44,500 nt of DNA, taken from NCBI GenBank assembly GCA_015493475.1, contig WGDC01000040.1:1-44500 (forward strand), given 5' to 3'. Both the position numbers and the translations under genes were made by a program. Within the stretch, counting starts at the first letter, position 1. Every line of letters starts with the position of its first letter. This DNA comes from Deltaproteobacteria bacterium. GTDB taxonomy: Bacteria > Desulfobacterota > Dissulfuribacteria > Dissulfuribacterales > QOAL01. The notes under the pieces were generated by a model, which did not search any database, had not been told where the DNA came from, and saw only the letters and a program-made list of their open reading frames with translations. This document shows positions 1 through 8,173 of this stretch, piece after piece.

Positions 1-5
1 TAATA

Positions 6-1280
6 ATGGATAAATCAAAATCAAGGGAGATAGAGGCCACAGTCAATAGCAGCCCAGGGGACGGGCCAAGGGCAGATAACTGCGCCCGCTGTGGCGCCTG
101 CCTTTCCTTTTGCCCCGTTTATCAGTCCCGCCCCATTGAGAGATATTCTCCACGGGGTAAAAACTATCTCCTTCGTTCCAATGGGATGAAAAAACGCCAG
201 AAGCTGATCAGACAGACAGTAACAGCCTGTCTTCAGTGCGGCGCCTGCACGAGCCTGTGTTCTTCAGGCACCGACGTTGCTTCCCTGATAAGGAGGACCA
301 GGCAGGAGGTGCCGTATTTCCAGTCCTTGCCCCATTCCCTCTTCGGGGCGTGGGAAAGACTCGGACAGGTAAAGGGCCTGAAGGCCGTTTCGTTTCTTGA
401 ACGTTTAAGCCCCGTCCTCAAGGACTTTACCGGCAGGATAAACATGTCTGAGAGGCCGTTTCTTGAAAATTTAGATTTTTATGCACGTGCTTACCGAGGG
501 TCAATGGCAGTTAGCAGTCCGTTCAACGGCAATGGTAGACTTCGGGTACTGTTTTTTGCCGGATGCGTGCAAAATTTCATGTATCCTGGAACCGCTTCAA
601 AAATAGCGGCCCTTTTCGACTGGGATCTCTATATTCCCGCAAGCCAGACGTGTTGCGGCCTTCCCGCATATTCGCAGGGAGCGATGAAACAGGCGAGGAA
701 GCTTGCGGTGAAGAACCTTAATGTCTTTGCAAGAGACAGATTCGATGTAATATTGACCGGTTGCGCCTCCTGTGCTTACATGATTAGGAACTGGCCGCTC
801 CTATTCGATGGAGACAGGGAATATCTTCATGCGGCGAGGAATGCATCGGAACAAGTTATGGAACTTAGCGAGTTTGTGGCAGGGCACGATTTTTCTGCCG
901 TTAAGAAAGGCGGGAGGCCGGTTTTGCTTCAGGTGCCGTGTCACCAGCGTTACGGCCTTGATTCAGGCGACAGCCCAATGACCGCAATGAAAAAGATTGC
1001 AGGTGGCCGTATAAAGGTTTTGAACGAAGCCCTTGGATGCTGCGGACTTGGAGGCACTTTTTCAATATTGAATCCAGAACTATCAAAAACAATATTTGAA
1101 CAAAATATTAAACAAAGAATTTCATCTATCAATTTAAATAATGGAGCGGCCGTGGTCACTACCTGTTCCGGTTGTCTCCATAGGCTCAAACAGGGACTCG
1201 GTGACAGTGAGGTGGAAGATGGCCCCGTTGCTGATGTTTTACATCTTGTTGATATCATGGTGGACGATACAGATGTCTGA
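6..1280 (+). CDS. (Fe-S)-binding oxidoreductase subunit, GlcF/LutA/HdrD-like
   Basis: A 424-residue electron-transfer subunit expected to pass electrons from a flavin dehydrogenase (glycolate- or D-lactate-oxidase type) to the quinone pool or another carrier. Two ferredoxin-like 4Fe-4S motifs lie at residues about 26-37 (CARCGACLSFCP) and about 74-84 (CLQCGACTSLC). The second has Ser instead of the Pro that normally follows the last Cys. Two cysteine-rich CCG domains follow, with CCGLPAY near residue 216 and CCGLGG near 344, the pattern of GlcF, LutA and HdrD. The ATG lies five bases from the window edge, so no ribosome site can be judged; the TAA overlapping just before it may end an upstream gene, typically the FAD subunit GlcD. 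rlmE follows after 6 bases. The substrate cannot be told from this subunit alone. Confidence 0.85.
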   Translation: MDKSKSREIEATVNSSPGDGPRADNCARCGACLSFCPVYQSRPIERYSPRGKNYLLRSNGMKKRQKLIRQTVTACLQCGACTSLCSSGTDVASLIRRTRQEVPYFQSLPHSLFGAWERLGQVKGLKAVSFLERLSPVLKDFTGRINMSERPFLENLDFYARAYRGSMAVSSPFNGNGRLRVLFFAGCVQNFMYPGTASKIAALFDWDLYIPASQTCCGLPAYSQGAMKQARKLAVKNLNVFARDRFDVILTGCASCAYMIRNWPLLFDGDREYLHAARNASEQVMELSEFVAGHDFSAVKKGGRPVLLQVPCHQRYGLDSGDSPMTAMKKIAGGRIKVLNEALGCCGLGGTFSILNPELSKTIFEQNIKQRISSINLNNGAAVVTTCSGCLHRLKQGLGDSEVEDGPVADVLHLVDIMVDDTDV

Positions 1281-1286
1281 AATATA

Positions 1287-1874
1287 ATGAAGGAAATCAA
1301 GGATCATTACTTTTTCAGGGCTAAAAAGGAAGGCTACCCTGCCCGTTCTGTTTATAAGCTCATTGAGGCCCAGAAACGGTTCAGGTTTATGAAGGCCGGG
1401 CAGCGCATCCTGGACCTTGGGGCCTCTCCAGGCTCGTGGACAAAGTACGCATCAAAGATGGTGGGTCAAGAAGGGACGGTTCTATCCGTTGATGTCCAGG
1501 GGCTGAAGGTTTCCGGGCCGAACATCGTATTTTTCAAGGATGACATCAGGGAAATAGACTTTGATACCAGGTGCCGAAACTTCATACCCTTTGACGTGGT
1601 ATTGTCTGACATGGCTCCAAAGACAACGGGCAGGAGGGACCTTGACCATTACAGGTCGGTGGATCTTGCAAGGAACGCCCTTGATATTGCAAGGAGATTT
1701 CTTACCGGCAAGGGCTGTTTTTACTGCAAGGTCTTTGACGGGGAAGATTTTCCCGAGCTTAGAAAGGAGGCCGAATCAGTCTTCAAAATGGTCCGCATTT
1801 TTAAACCCAGGAGTTCAAGGGCGGAAAGCGTTGAAAAGTTTCTCTTTTGCCAGAGCAGAAGACCCTATCGGTGA
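1287..1874 (+). CDS. rlmE: 23S rRNA 2'-O-methyltransferase RlmE (FtsJ/RrmJ)
   Basis: A SAM-dependent methyltransferase that in E. coli methylates U2552 of 23S rRNA in the A-loop at a late stage of 50S assembly. The 195-residue length is close to the usual about 200. Visible family features are the N-terminal ARSVYKL element, the SAM-binding loop LDLGASPGSW at about residues 42-51, the DMAPKTTG motif near 107-114, and the C-terminal KPRSSRAESVEKF block; together these carry the K-D-K-E catalytic tetrad. It starts 6 bases after the Fe-S gene without a clear ribosome site, which suggests translational coupling. The genes around it are metabolic and housekeeping. Confidence 0.95.
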   Translation: MKEIKDHYFFRAKKEGYPARSVYKLIEAQKRFRFMKAGQRILDLGASPGSWTKYASKMVGQEGTVLSVDVQGLKVSGPNIVFFKDDIREIDFDTRCRNFIPFDVVLSDMAPKTTGRRDLDHYRSVDLARNALDIARRFLTGKGCFYCKVFDGEDFPELRKEAESVFKMVRIFKPRSSRAESVEKFLFCQSRRPYR

Positions 1875-1907
1875 CGCCATGGGCCGTTCCGGTGGCCCCT
1901 TATCCTA

Positions 1908-3128
1908 TTGCCGTATCCCTGCACGATTTTTCAAGTAGTGCATCCGTTGAGCAGGGCCGTAAGATTTAGGATATTTTGGAAATTGGCCGGTTTGTACATT
2001 CACATTCCCTTTTGCAGGAAAAAGTGTCCTTATTGCTCCTTTGTATCTTATGAGGGAAGGCTCGATATTATAAATGAATACGTTTGCTGCCTAATAAGGG
2101 AGGCAGAGATAGTGACGGGTAAGGGCATTGCAGATGGCCTCACCTTTGATAGCGTCTATTTTGGGGGCGGCACACCTTCCCTTCTGCCAGCAGGGGCAAT
2201 TTCAAAGCTGCTTGACTCCTTGTCGTCCCTGCTTCCCCTATCGCCTTTTAAGGACAAGGAGATAAGCTTTGAGTGTAATCCGGAATCGGTGCGAAAGTCA
2301 CTTCTTACAGAACTTGCAGGGGCGGGAATTAACCGGGTGAGCCTCGGGGTGCAGGACTTAACGGAAAAAGGGCTCGCAATCCTGGGCAGGGTGCACTCGG
2401 TTTCGAGTGCAAAAGAAGCGGCCCGGTTAATCAGGGATTTCGGTTTCGAGAACTTTTCTATTGACATCATTTACTGCCTGCCAGGACAGGATATTTCCAT
2501 GCTCGAGCTTACCCTGGAACAGGCGTTTTCCCTGGAACCTGTTCATATATCCGCCTATGAACTAAGTGTTGAGGGGGGAACCAGGCTGTACGACATGGTC
2601 AGGAAAGGAAAGGTGCTCCTCCAGAGCGACGAATCAAGGCTCCATCTGACACGGTTTCTCGAGGCCCTTCTCGAGGATAGGGGGATTTACCAGTACGAGA
2701 TATCGAACTTTGCTGAACCCGGCCGCCAATGCAGCCACAACATTAACTACTGGAAATGCGGGCAGTATCTTGGTATTGGTTGCGGGGCCGTTTCTTATCT
2801 CAATGGAACAAGATATTTCAACACCCCTTCCTTGTACCGCTACATGACAATGGTGAAACAGGGCCATGTCCCTGTGACGGAAGAGGAACGCCTTGATGGA
2901 GAGGCGAGGTTCAGGGAGGCTTTTGTCATGTGGCTCAGAATGACAAGGGGAGCAGATCTCGCAGCCATAAAAAGCCGGTTCGGCCTTGATCCTCTTAATT
3001 ACTACGGGGATCTCGTTGAAAGAATGTGTGCCATCGGCCTGATGGTTATAGAAGACGACAAGAAAAGACTTAGGCTTTCAAACAGGGGAAGGTATATAGC
3101 GAATTACGTTTTGAGCCAATTCGTATGA
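1908..3128 (+). CDS. hemW: HemW-like radical SAM protein (coproporphyrinogen III oxidase-related)
   Basis: Belongs to the HemN/HemW radical SAM family. The CxxxCxxC cluster-binding motif (PFCRKKCPYCSF) follows LYIHI, and the SAM-contacting YFGGGTPSLL segment follows further on. The C-terminal HemN_C region is present, including YEISNFAEPG and a Cys-His segment before NYWKCGQYLGIG. HemW proteins are annotated as coproporphyrinogen oxidases but are mostly heme chaperones; the extra catalytic residues of true HemN are not apparent. The ATG at 1908 gives a roughly 30-residue N-terminal extension compared with the family; a TTG at 1983, 12 bases after AGGA, is a plausible alternative. Its stop overlaps the start of the following lipoprotein gene (ATGA). 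Confidence 0.88.
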   Translation: MPYPCTIFQVVHPLSRAVRFRIFWKLAGLYIHIPFCRKKCPYCSFVSYEGRLDIINEYVCCLIREAEIVTGKGIADGLTFDSVYFGGGTPSLLPAGAISKLLDSLSSLLPLSPFKDKEISFECNPESVRKSLLTELAGAGINRVSLGVQDLTEKGLAILGRVHSVSSAKEAARLIRDFGFENFSIDIIYCLPGQDISMLELTLEQAFSLEPVHISAYELSVEGGTRLYDMVRKGKVLLQSDESRLHLTRFLEALLEDRGIYQYEISNFAEPGRQCSHNINYWKCGQYLGIGCGAVSYLNGTRYFNTPSLYRYMTMVKQGHVPVTEEERLDGEARFREAFVMWLRMTRGADLAAIKSRFGLDPLNYYGDLVERMCAIGLMVIEDDKKRLRLSNRGRYIANYVLSQFV

Positions 3129-3802
3129 TGCGTTTTACCATCCATTTCCTTCTGATATTGACAGTTTCCGTCTGTGTTTGCGGATGCGCTGATTTCCGGG
3201 CGAAATGCACCAATATATGCAGCATAGATGTCAAGATTATCAACTATCATTTGAAGAAGGACTATGAGTGCGTAAGGATCCTTGCAGCGAGGCTATATGC
3301 CAGAAACCCGTGCTACGAGGCCGATCCTATAGTCAGAAAGGAGAAGATCAGGGCCATATTTGGCGAAAAGAGCAATTATTACATTCCGTACTGTCTCCGG
3401 ATAATGCTGTCTCATGAACTTCTCGAGACTGCCTTTTCAAAGAGTCCGCCCGTAAAAGACCGGGTGCTTATCCTGGCTCTTGGGCTGAAAAAGGCAATAG
3501 ATGAGGCTTACGATACAGGCAAGGGTCCATTTCTCACGGGTTGCCAAGTAGACGCCGAACGGCTTGAAAGGCTTTACAGCAACATCGCCCAGGCTAACTG
3601 GAGGCTCAAGACATACAAGGCTGCAAACGGCAGCCCCTTGTTTCTTACAAACCAAGTTCGCAAGAATGGCCATGTAAACATGGGCTTCGAGGTTATTATG
3701 GCGCAGATGTTGACTCGAATTCAAGATGATATTTATCTTAGAAGCGGACTCGAAGGCAATCTCACCTTCAGGTTGAGTACTGTCTTCCTGTCAATACTTT
3801 GA
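3125..3802 (+). CDS. Putative lipoprotein of unknown function
   Basis: A 225-residue protein that I do not recognise. It opens with a hydrophobic segment (about residues 4-20) ending in a lipobox-like sequence (VCVCGC), so Cys near residue 21 is probably lipidated. The mature part is rich in Cys near its start, then mixed helical, with no repeats or catalytic motif that I can see. Its start overlaps the hemW stop by four bases (ATGA), so the two are co-translated. A 40-base gap with a good ribosome site separates it from the YkgJ-type gene. Lipoproteins of this kind are often lineage-specific; the role is unknown. Confidence 0.7.
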   Translation: MMRFTIHFLLILTVSVCVCGCADFRAKCTNICSIDVKIINYHLKKDYECVRILAARLYARNPCYEADPIVRKEKIRAIFGEKSNYYIPYCLRIMLSHELLETAFSKSPPVKDRVLILALGLKKAIDEAYDTGKGPFLTGCQVDAERLERLYSNIAQANWRLKTYKAANGSPLFLTNQVRKNGHVNMGFEVIMAQMLTRIQDDIYLRSGLEGNLTFRLSTVFLSIL

Positions 3803-3842
3803 TTGTGAAATGATTATAGCAATCTGTTAAAGGAGCGAAAAT

Positions 3843-4628
3843 ATGTCCCAGGGACCTGAATCATACCTTGACGATTCCATTCAGCTTACAGACGATAGTA
3901 TCTTTTGTTTTTCCTGCAATCCGGACAAGAAGTGTTTCACAAGATGTTGTTATGACATAAACCTCGTACTCATGCCTTACGATATACTCCGTCTCAAGAA
4001 CAGACTTGGCATGACATCAAGCGATTTCCTTAAAAAATATACCTCGGTTCATGTGGGTTTCGGCTCAGGGCTCCCGGTAGTGATACTCAAGATGGAAGGC
4101 CCTTATCTGAAGTGTCCGTTCCTTGAAGAGGGCAAGGGATGCACTGTCTATGACTCGAGGCCGGGGGCATGCCGAACATATCCTCTTGCCAGAATGGCAA
4201 AAAGGAGTAGCGATAGAGAAGGTGTGGAAGAATTCTATTACATGGTTCGAGAGCCCGACTGCCATGGATTTAGGGACTGCCGGGAGTGGACAGTCAGGCA
4301 GTGGAAGGAGAATGAAGGTATAGGCGAGTATAACGAGATGAACGACATCTTCGGAGAGCTTTTACAGGCCAAGACAGAATCAGGTATTGAAGCCCTTAAC
4401 GCAGATCAGATTGATATATTTTACATGGGGTGTTACGACGTAGATTCCTTCAGGCAAAACTTTCTCGATGGACCGAACCTCGAAAGATACATGGAGGAAC
4501 CACAGGTTGTAGAGCTAATATCTAGAGACGAAAAGGAGTTGTTGAAATATGGAATACGCTGGGTCAAGAAAAAACTCTTCCAGGGAGGCTGCCTTGCCTG
4601 TGCAGGCTCCTGCTCCACAGAAAAATGA
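3843..4628 (+). CDS. YkgJ-family CxxxCC (zinc/iron-chelating) cysteine-cluster protein
   Basis: A 261-residue protein of the UPF0153/YkgJ family. The conserved cysteine cluster is visible: CFSC...KCFTRCC at about residues 21-36, CPF followed by GCTVY near 97-108, and the RPGACRTYPL block near 112-121. The family is thought to coordinate iron or zinc or a small Fe-S centre; the biochemical role is largely undetermined. The C-terminal half lacks recognisable motifs but ends in another Cys-rich stretch (GGCLACAGSC). GGAGCG lies 7 bases before the ATG. The end of the gene is overlapped in another frame by a small membrane-protein gene, which suggests co-translation. Confidence 0.85.
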   Translation: MSQGPESYLDDSIQLTDDSIFCFSCNPDKKCFTRCCYDINLVLMPYDILRLKNRLGMTSSDFLKKYTSVHVGFGSGLPVVILKMEGPYLKCPFLEEGKGCTVYDSRPGACRTYPLARMAKRSSDREGVEEFYYMVREPDCHGFRDCREWTVRQWKENEGIGEYNEMNDIFGELLQAKTESGIEALNADQIDIFYMGCYDVDSFRQNFLDGPNLERYMEEPQVVELISRDEKELLKYGIRWVKKKLFQGGCLACAGSCSTEK

Positions 4629-4794
4629 GGGGGAAAAAGGCCTAAAGTCCTTTCTCCTGCATCCCCTTGCCATTGCAGGGACAATGTTACTCGCGCGGTT
4701 TGGGCTTGATTTGTTTGCGCAGCGGAGCCTCGAGAAGCAGTCAAAAAAAGGTACTGGAAAACGCCGGAAAGGAGGAAAGTTAAATGTCCCTTAA
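4549..4794 (+). CDS. Small predicted membrane protein
   Basis: An 81-residue frame whose first 80 bases overlap the end of the YkgJ gene in a different reading frame. It has a polar N-terminus, one hydrophobic stretch (about residues 38-56, FLLHPLAIAGTMLLARFGLDLF) interrupted by an Arg, and a Lys/Arg-rich tail, consistent with an N-out/C-in anchor or an amphipathic helix. It ends 11 bases inside the start of the Lrp-type gene, whose ribosome site it contains. The tight overlaps at both ends fit an operon member, but the long 5' overlap leaves doubt. No family was recognised. Confidence 0.5.
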   Translation: MEYAGSRKNSSREAALPVQAPAPQKNEGEKGLKSFLLHPLAIAGTMLLARFGLDLFAQRSLEKQSKKGTGKRRKGGKLNVP

Positions 4795-5032
4795 GGCGTA
4801 CATCCTTATCAACACACAAATAGGAAAGACATCAGATGTGCTGAAGCAGTTGAAGGAAATGGGCGAAATCAGGCATCTCGATGTTATCATGGGTCCTTAC
4901 GACATTATCGCCCAGGTGGAAACGGATTCCCATGATTCCCTGTCGCAGATAGTAATGCAGAGGCTGCAGGCCATTGATGCAATAAAGCACACTATGACCT
5001 GTACCGTTGTGACCATAGAGCAACAGGTTTAG
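4784..5032 (+). CDS. Stand-alone Lrp/AsnC ligand-binding (RAM) domain protein
   Basis: An 82-residue protein made only of the alpha/beta ligand-binding domain of Lrp/AsnC regulators, with no DNA-binding helix-turn-helix. The pattern is typical: AYILINTQIGKTSDVLKQLKEM, then VIMGPYDIIAQVE, then a final TCTVV strand. Such single-domain proteins form multimers and may bind amino acids or modulate full-length Lrp proteins. GGAGG lies about 9 bases before the ATG. This is the last plus-strand gene before the convergent flagellar operon; the 49-base gap to the convergent gene holds only a weak GGGG/CCCC stem. Confidence 0.88.
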   Translation: MSLKAYILINTQIGKTSDVLKQLKEMGEIRHLDVIMGPYDIIAQVETDSHDSLSQIVMQRLQAIDAIKHTMTCTVVTIEQQV

Positions 5033-5081
5033 AAGATAAAGGGTTAAGAAGCCTGGGGATATCTATCCGTCCCCCTGAAAT

Positions 5082-5456
5082 TTAGGGCGTCACGCTGCGG
5101 ATGGAAAGGATCAGATCGATCTCTCCTTTCGTGAGCCCAGTTACTTCACTGATTTTGTCGGCATCAAGGCCCTTTTGGTGCAAGAGCACTACCTTTTCAT
5201 GTTCAATGCCCGCGCCATGATCTTGCCGTGAAGCCTGCTCAAAACTGGCCTGAATGTTTTTTGACAGGCGCGCCTTTTCCTGAATTACCGCTTCAAGCCT
5301 CTCTACAAGCTGATTGCTTTCCTTGAGCTGGTTTATCAGGGTTTCCACCTGCCTGTGGCCGAGTCTTCTGACCATGAAGAAAAGCCAGGCGATCAAGGCA
5401 AAGAGGACTATATCGCAGCATATCGATAATATGACAAGAAGCTCGATGTTTGGCAT
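5082..5456 (-). CDS. DUF2802-like membrane-anchored coiled-coil protein at the end of the flagellar operon
   Basis: A 124-residue protein with an N-terminal transmembrane helix (about residues 5-30), a coiled-coil middle (QVETLINQLKESNQLVERLE onward), and a C-terminal helix-turn-helix-like segment (GLDADKISEVTGLTKGEIDLIL). This build and its position resemble the DUF2802 proteins found at the end of flagellar/chemotaxis operons in Gammaproteobacteria; that link is from memory of the family and was not searched. I chose the ATG at 5456; a TTG immediately before it (5459) is possible. It follows the 97-residue gene by 7 bases or less, so it is in the same operon. The function is unknown. Confidence 0.7.
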   Translation of the reverse strand: MPNIELLVILSICCDIVLFALIAWLFFMVRRLGHRQVETLINQLKESNQLVERLEAVIQEKARLSKNIQASFEQASRQDHGAGIEHEKVVLLHQKGLDADKISEVTGLTKGEIDLILSIRSVTP

Positions 5457-5463
5457 CAACTTC

Positions 5464-5757
5464 TCAAACCTTGATATCTATATGCTTGGCTGATTCCGTC
5501 TCCCCTCCGTCGGGATTACTTCCGCAGTGCCTTTTGTGAAACGTTTTTCTGCCAGGATTTGCGTTTTCATCCCTTTTCAGCGTGACCTTGTCCAGTGTCT
5601 CAGATGGTGACTCCATTTTCTTCTTCCCGGATTTCTCATCTTGTGATCTCTTCCCTCTACGCTTCCTTCTTCTCTCCTGCTTGACATTGGAAGGATGAGG
5701 CCTTACTGGCACAACCTGGCTCAACGGAAAGATGTCTTGGACAAAATCATCTGGCAC
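5464..5757 (-). CDS. Small basic hypothetical protein in the flagellar operon
   Basis: A 97-residue, Lys/Arg-rich, apparently disordered protein with no recognisable domain; a run of basic residues lies near positions 28-47. It begins with GTG, 7 bases after the stop of the second FliL-like gene, with GAGG about 9 bases before the start. The tight spacing on both sides is the main support for it being a gene. No signal peptide or membrane segment is visible. Its role in motility is only suggested by its neighbours. Confidence 0.55.
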   Translation of the reverse strand: MPDDFVQDIFPLSQVVPVRPHPSNVKQERRRKRRGKRSQDEKSGKKKMESPSETLDKVTLKRDENANPGRKTFHKRHCGSNPDGGETESAKHIDIKV

Positions 5758-5764
5758 GGCAAGC

Positions 5765-6880
5765 TTACCTCAGAAGGTATCCCATAAGCCTTATATCTTC
5801 TATTCTGAGTGGTGCAAATTCCATGTTGAGCCTCTTTAAAAGAGGTGCCCTGTAGCGGGTCAGGATATCTCCATGAAGGCCTCTGGATATGTCAAGGCCC
5901 TTCAACTCCTGATATATTATGTCTCTTAGCCAGGCCTGCCGTCTCATGAGTTCCTGCTTTGTAATGGCGTCAGGGACCACGAGTTCCACCTGAAGCTTGA
6001 AAAAGACCAGTTCCCCGCCGCTCTTGCCCGGTATTATAAAGGGGGCAAGATCAATGGCCTCGTACTGGGAGCCAGTGTTGGCTTTAGGAACATTTGCAGC
6101 TGGTTTGGCCTGCCGGGAGGTAACGGCAGGAGGAGTCGTTTCTTCCGCCTGTGGCACTGGATGGTTTTTCCACAATAGCGAAATGGTAAGAACTGCAAGG
6201 AGTGCGAGTACGGATGAAAGACCTGTTACTACCCAGGGGAGCAGCCTATAGACAAGGCCATCTGTATTCTTAACCGGGGCAGGGGGCCTTTTCATGCCTT
6301 CTTGTCGAGCCTCCTGCCTGCCATCGTCATCTTTGTTCAGATCCTCCGACTCTTCTTCCATCAAATCTTGCGACGAGGTTTCCACAAGACCTTCTCGAGG
6401 AACAGAAGCCTCCTCGTCCGCTTCGACTTTTTCCGTCCGGACCGCCTTGTTTTCTTCATCCTCGCTAATTTCGCTGAGAAGTTCCTCCTCGAAAAGGGGT
6501 ATTTCCTCTACGTCGCCATCGTCCCATAGCTCGTCATCATTTATATTGATTCCCACTTCATCTTCTGTACCCGGAACATCCTCCTTGACTGTGCTTGAGT
6601 CCGTTTCAGCCCCTTTGTCGCCGGAAGGTGCCCTGGACGTATCCATAGGGGACGAAGATAGATCACCGACGATCTCGTCTCCTTCGGTGCCCACGGAATC
6701 CATAGAAGTTTTGTCGGCTGGTTCCTCAACATTCAGCGACAGTTCCTCGTCCCTGGAATCCTTTTCGTCCGATTCGGCCGCGAGTTCCTGATTTACACCG
6801 TTTACCTCTTCCATCTGCCGACTCAATTCCTCCAACTTTTCCAGGACGTCAATTTCGTATGCAACAAGTGGCTGCCCCAT
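5765..6880 (-). CDS. FliL-like flagellar basal-body protein with a long acidic cytoplasmic N-terminus
   Basis: A 371-residue protein. Residues 1 to about 205 are very acidic and Ser/Glu/Asp-rich, then comes one transmembrane helix at about 212-237 (WVVTGLSSVLALLAVLTISLLW). The C-terminal domain (about 270-371) resembles FliL: a start like IDLAPFIIP, an LQVELVV strand, and a closing I-R-I-I-like segment ending in YLLR. FliL associates with stators around the flagellar motor. A canonical FliL already exists upstream at 17349-17867, so this is a second, diverged copy with an unusual N-terminal extension. It lies 13 bases after cheY. Identity as a FliL family member is likely but not certain. Confidence 0.65.
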   Translation of the reverse strand: MGQPLVAYEIDVLEKLEELSRQMEEVNGVNQELAAESDEKDSRDEELSLNVEEPADKTSMDSVGTEGDEIVGDLSSSPMDTSRAPSGDKGAETDSSTVKEDVPGTEDEVGININDDELWDDGDVEEIPLFEEELLSEISEDEENKAVRTEKVEADEEASVPREGLVETSSQDLMEEESEDLNKDDDGRQEARQEGMKRPPAPVKNTDGLVYRLLPWVVTGLSSVLALLAVLTISLLWKNHPVPQAEETTPPAVTSRQAKPAANVPKANTGSQYEAIDLAPFIIPGKSGGELVFFKLQVELVVPDAITKQELMRRQAWLRDIIYQELKGLDISRGLHGDILTRYRAPLLKRLNMEFAPLRIEDIRLMGYLLR

Positions 6881-6893
6881 TCACCAATTTCAA

Positions 6894-7274
6894 TCACGCA
6901 AAAATCTTCTCTATTTTTTCGCCAAGGGTTTCCGGTGTGAAGGGCTTGACAATGTAATTGCTCACCTTGGCCTTTACTGCCTCGATAATATTTTCTTTCT
7001 GTGCCTCTGCCGTTACCATAAGAAAGGGAATATCCTTGAGTTTTTCATCGGCTCTCACCTTCTTGAGTAACTCGATTCCCGGCATTTTCGGCATGTTCCA
7101 ATCGGAGACAATGAAGTCCACCGGTTCCTTCTGGAGTATCTCCCATGCCACGGAACCGTCGTCTGCCTCAATGAAATTCTTGAATCCGAGCTGCGTTAGA
7201 ATATTTTTTACTATGCGTCTCATTGTGGCGAAGTCGTCCACAATCAGTATCTTCATTTCATGGTTTATGGCCAT
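6894..7274 (-). CDS. cheY: Chemotaxis response regulator CheY
   Basis: A 126-residue single receiver domain. The acidic pocket (VDD at about residues 12-14), the phosphoacceptor Asp in IVSDWNMP (near 57), the conserved Thr/Ser in MVTAEA (near 87), and Lys in IVKPFTP (near 109) are all present. The SDWNMPKMPG segment and the YIVKPFTPETL ending match CheY proteins that bind FliM and control rotation switching. AGGAGG lies 10 bases before the ATG. Its place inside the flagellar operon after fliA supports a motor role. The window contains no cheA, cheW or receptor gene. Confidence 0.93.
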   Translation of the reverse strand: MAINHEMKILIVDDFATMRRIVKNILTQLGFKNFIEADDGSVAWEILQKEPVDFIVSDWNMPKMPGIELLKKVRADEKLKDIPFLMVTAEAQKENIIEAVKAKVSNYIVKPFTPETLGEKIEKIFA

Positions 7275-7352
7275 CTACAGCGTTCCTCCTGACTCACATT
7301 GATTTTAGTAATTCATCGAACTTTTCCCTGAAATTCATAAATGGTCGCCTGG

Positions 7353-8171
7353 TCAAAAAATTTCCCTTATTTGAGACAGCTCATTCTTGTCAAAAACCTC
7401 TGACAGCCTGGTACGAATGGTCATCACCGCCTTTGTGTGCATCTGTGAGATTCTGCTTTCCGTATACCCCATTATCTCTCCTATCTCCTTCATGGTTAGA
7501 TCCTCGAAATAGTAAAGTGAGACCACGAGTTTCTCCTTTTCGGGGAGCCTTTTTATACAATCTACAACTATCTCCTTGATCTCGAGCATGTTCAGCCTTT
7601 CGAAGGGATCGCTCTGCCCATCGTCGGCTATGAGGTCAAAGAGGTCTTCGTCGGTGGCGTCCGGCATTCTTCTCCTTATGGCATCTATGTCAAGGAAGGT
7701 TACACCCCGGGTCTTATCAAGGAGCTTGTAGTATTCCTCGATACTTATTCCCATTTCCTTAGCTATTTCCTCATTTTCCGGCATACGCTCGAGTCTTTTC
7801 TCGAGGCGCTCTATTACCTGTTCCAGCTCTGTCGCCTTCTTTCTCACTGAACGGGGAACCCAGTCTAGATGTCTGAGTTCATCAAGCATGGCCCCCCTTA
7901 TCCGGAATTCCGCATAGGTTTTGAACTTTATCTTTTTCGACGGGTCAAACTTCTCAATTGCATCAATGAGACCGATGACCCCTGGGCCTATCAGGTCTTC
8001 CGGGAGAATATGAGGGGGAAGTCGGCCGGCGAGCCTGTTGGCCACATAGTTCACCAAGGGGGAATACTTGACGATTAATTCCTCCCTCCTCTCGGGTGTC
8101 AGATTACTACCCTGCCCGAAGAACTCCTCTGTGTAATCTTTCAGCTTGGGAGCCGCGTTTGTTCTTGCCAT
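7353..8171 (-). CDS. fliA: Flagellar sigma factor FliA (sigma-28)
   Basis: A sigma-70-family factor directing late flagellar and chemotaxis promoters. Region 2 (LVNYVANRLAGRLPPHILPEDLIG, then FKTYAEFRIRGAMLDELR) and region 4 (LPEKEKLVVSLYYFEDLTMKEIGEI) are clear, and region 1.1 is absent as in all sigma-28 proteins. An open frame extends upstream to 8276, but that part overlaps flhG. The ATG at 8171 is chosen because it lies 2 bases after the flhG stop with TGAGG before it, and the product (272 residues) has the usual length. A roughly 78-base gap precedes cheY. No flgM anti-sigma gene is seen in this window. Confidence 0.95.
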   Translation of the reverse strand: MARTNAAPKLKDYTEEFFGQGSNLTPERREELIVKYSPLVNYVANRLAGRLPPHILPEDLIGPGVIGLIDAIEKFDPSKKIKFKTYAEFRIRGAMLDELRHLDWVPRSVRKKATELEQVIERLEKRLERMPENEEIAKEMGISIEEYYKLLDKTRGVTFLDIDAIRRRMPDATDEDLFDLIADDGQSDPFERLNMLEIKEIVVDCIKRLPEKEKLVVSLYYFEDLTMKEIGEIMGYTESRISQMHTKAVMTIRTRLSEVFDKNELSQIREIF

Positions 8172-8173
8172 GT

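Noticed and set aside
5050-5078. GGGG/CCCC stem between the convergent Lrp-domain and DUF2802-like genes.
   Set aside because: Only 4-5 base pairs and no T-run, so not called as a terminator.
6294-6791. Long Ser-rich open frame antisense to the acidic tail of the second FliL.
   Set aside because: A low-complexity mirror of Glu/Asp-rich codons, no ribosome site; composition explained by the real gene on the minus strand.
7294-7338. A 14-codon reading frame (MNFREKFDELLKSM) between fliA and cheY on the minus strand.
   Set aside because: Too short, ribosome site weak; could be a leader peptide but cannot be supported.
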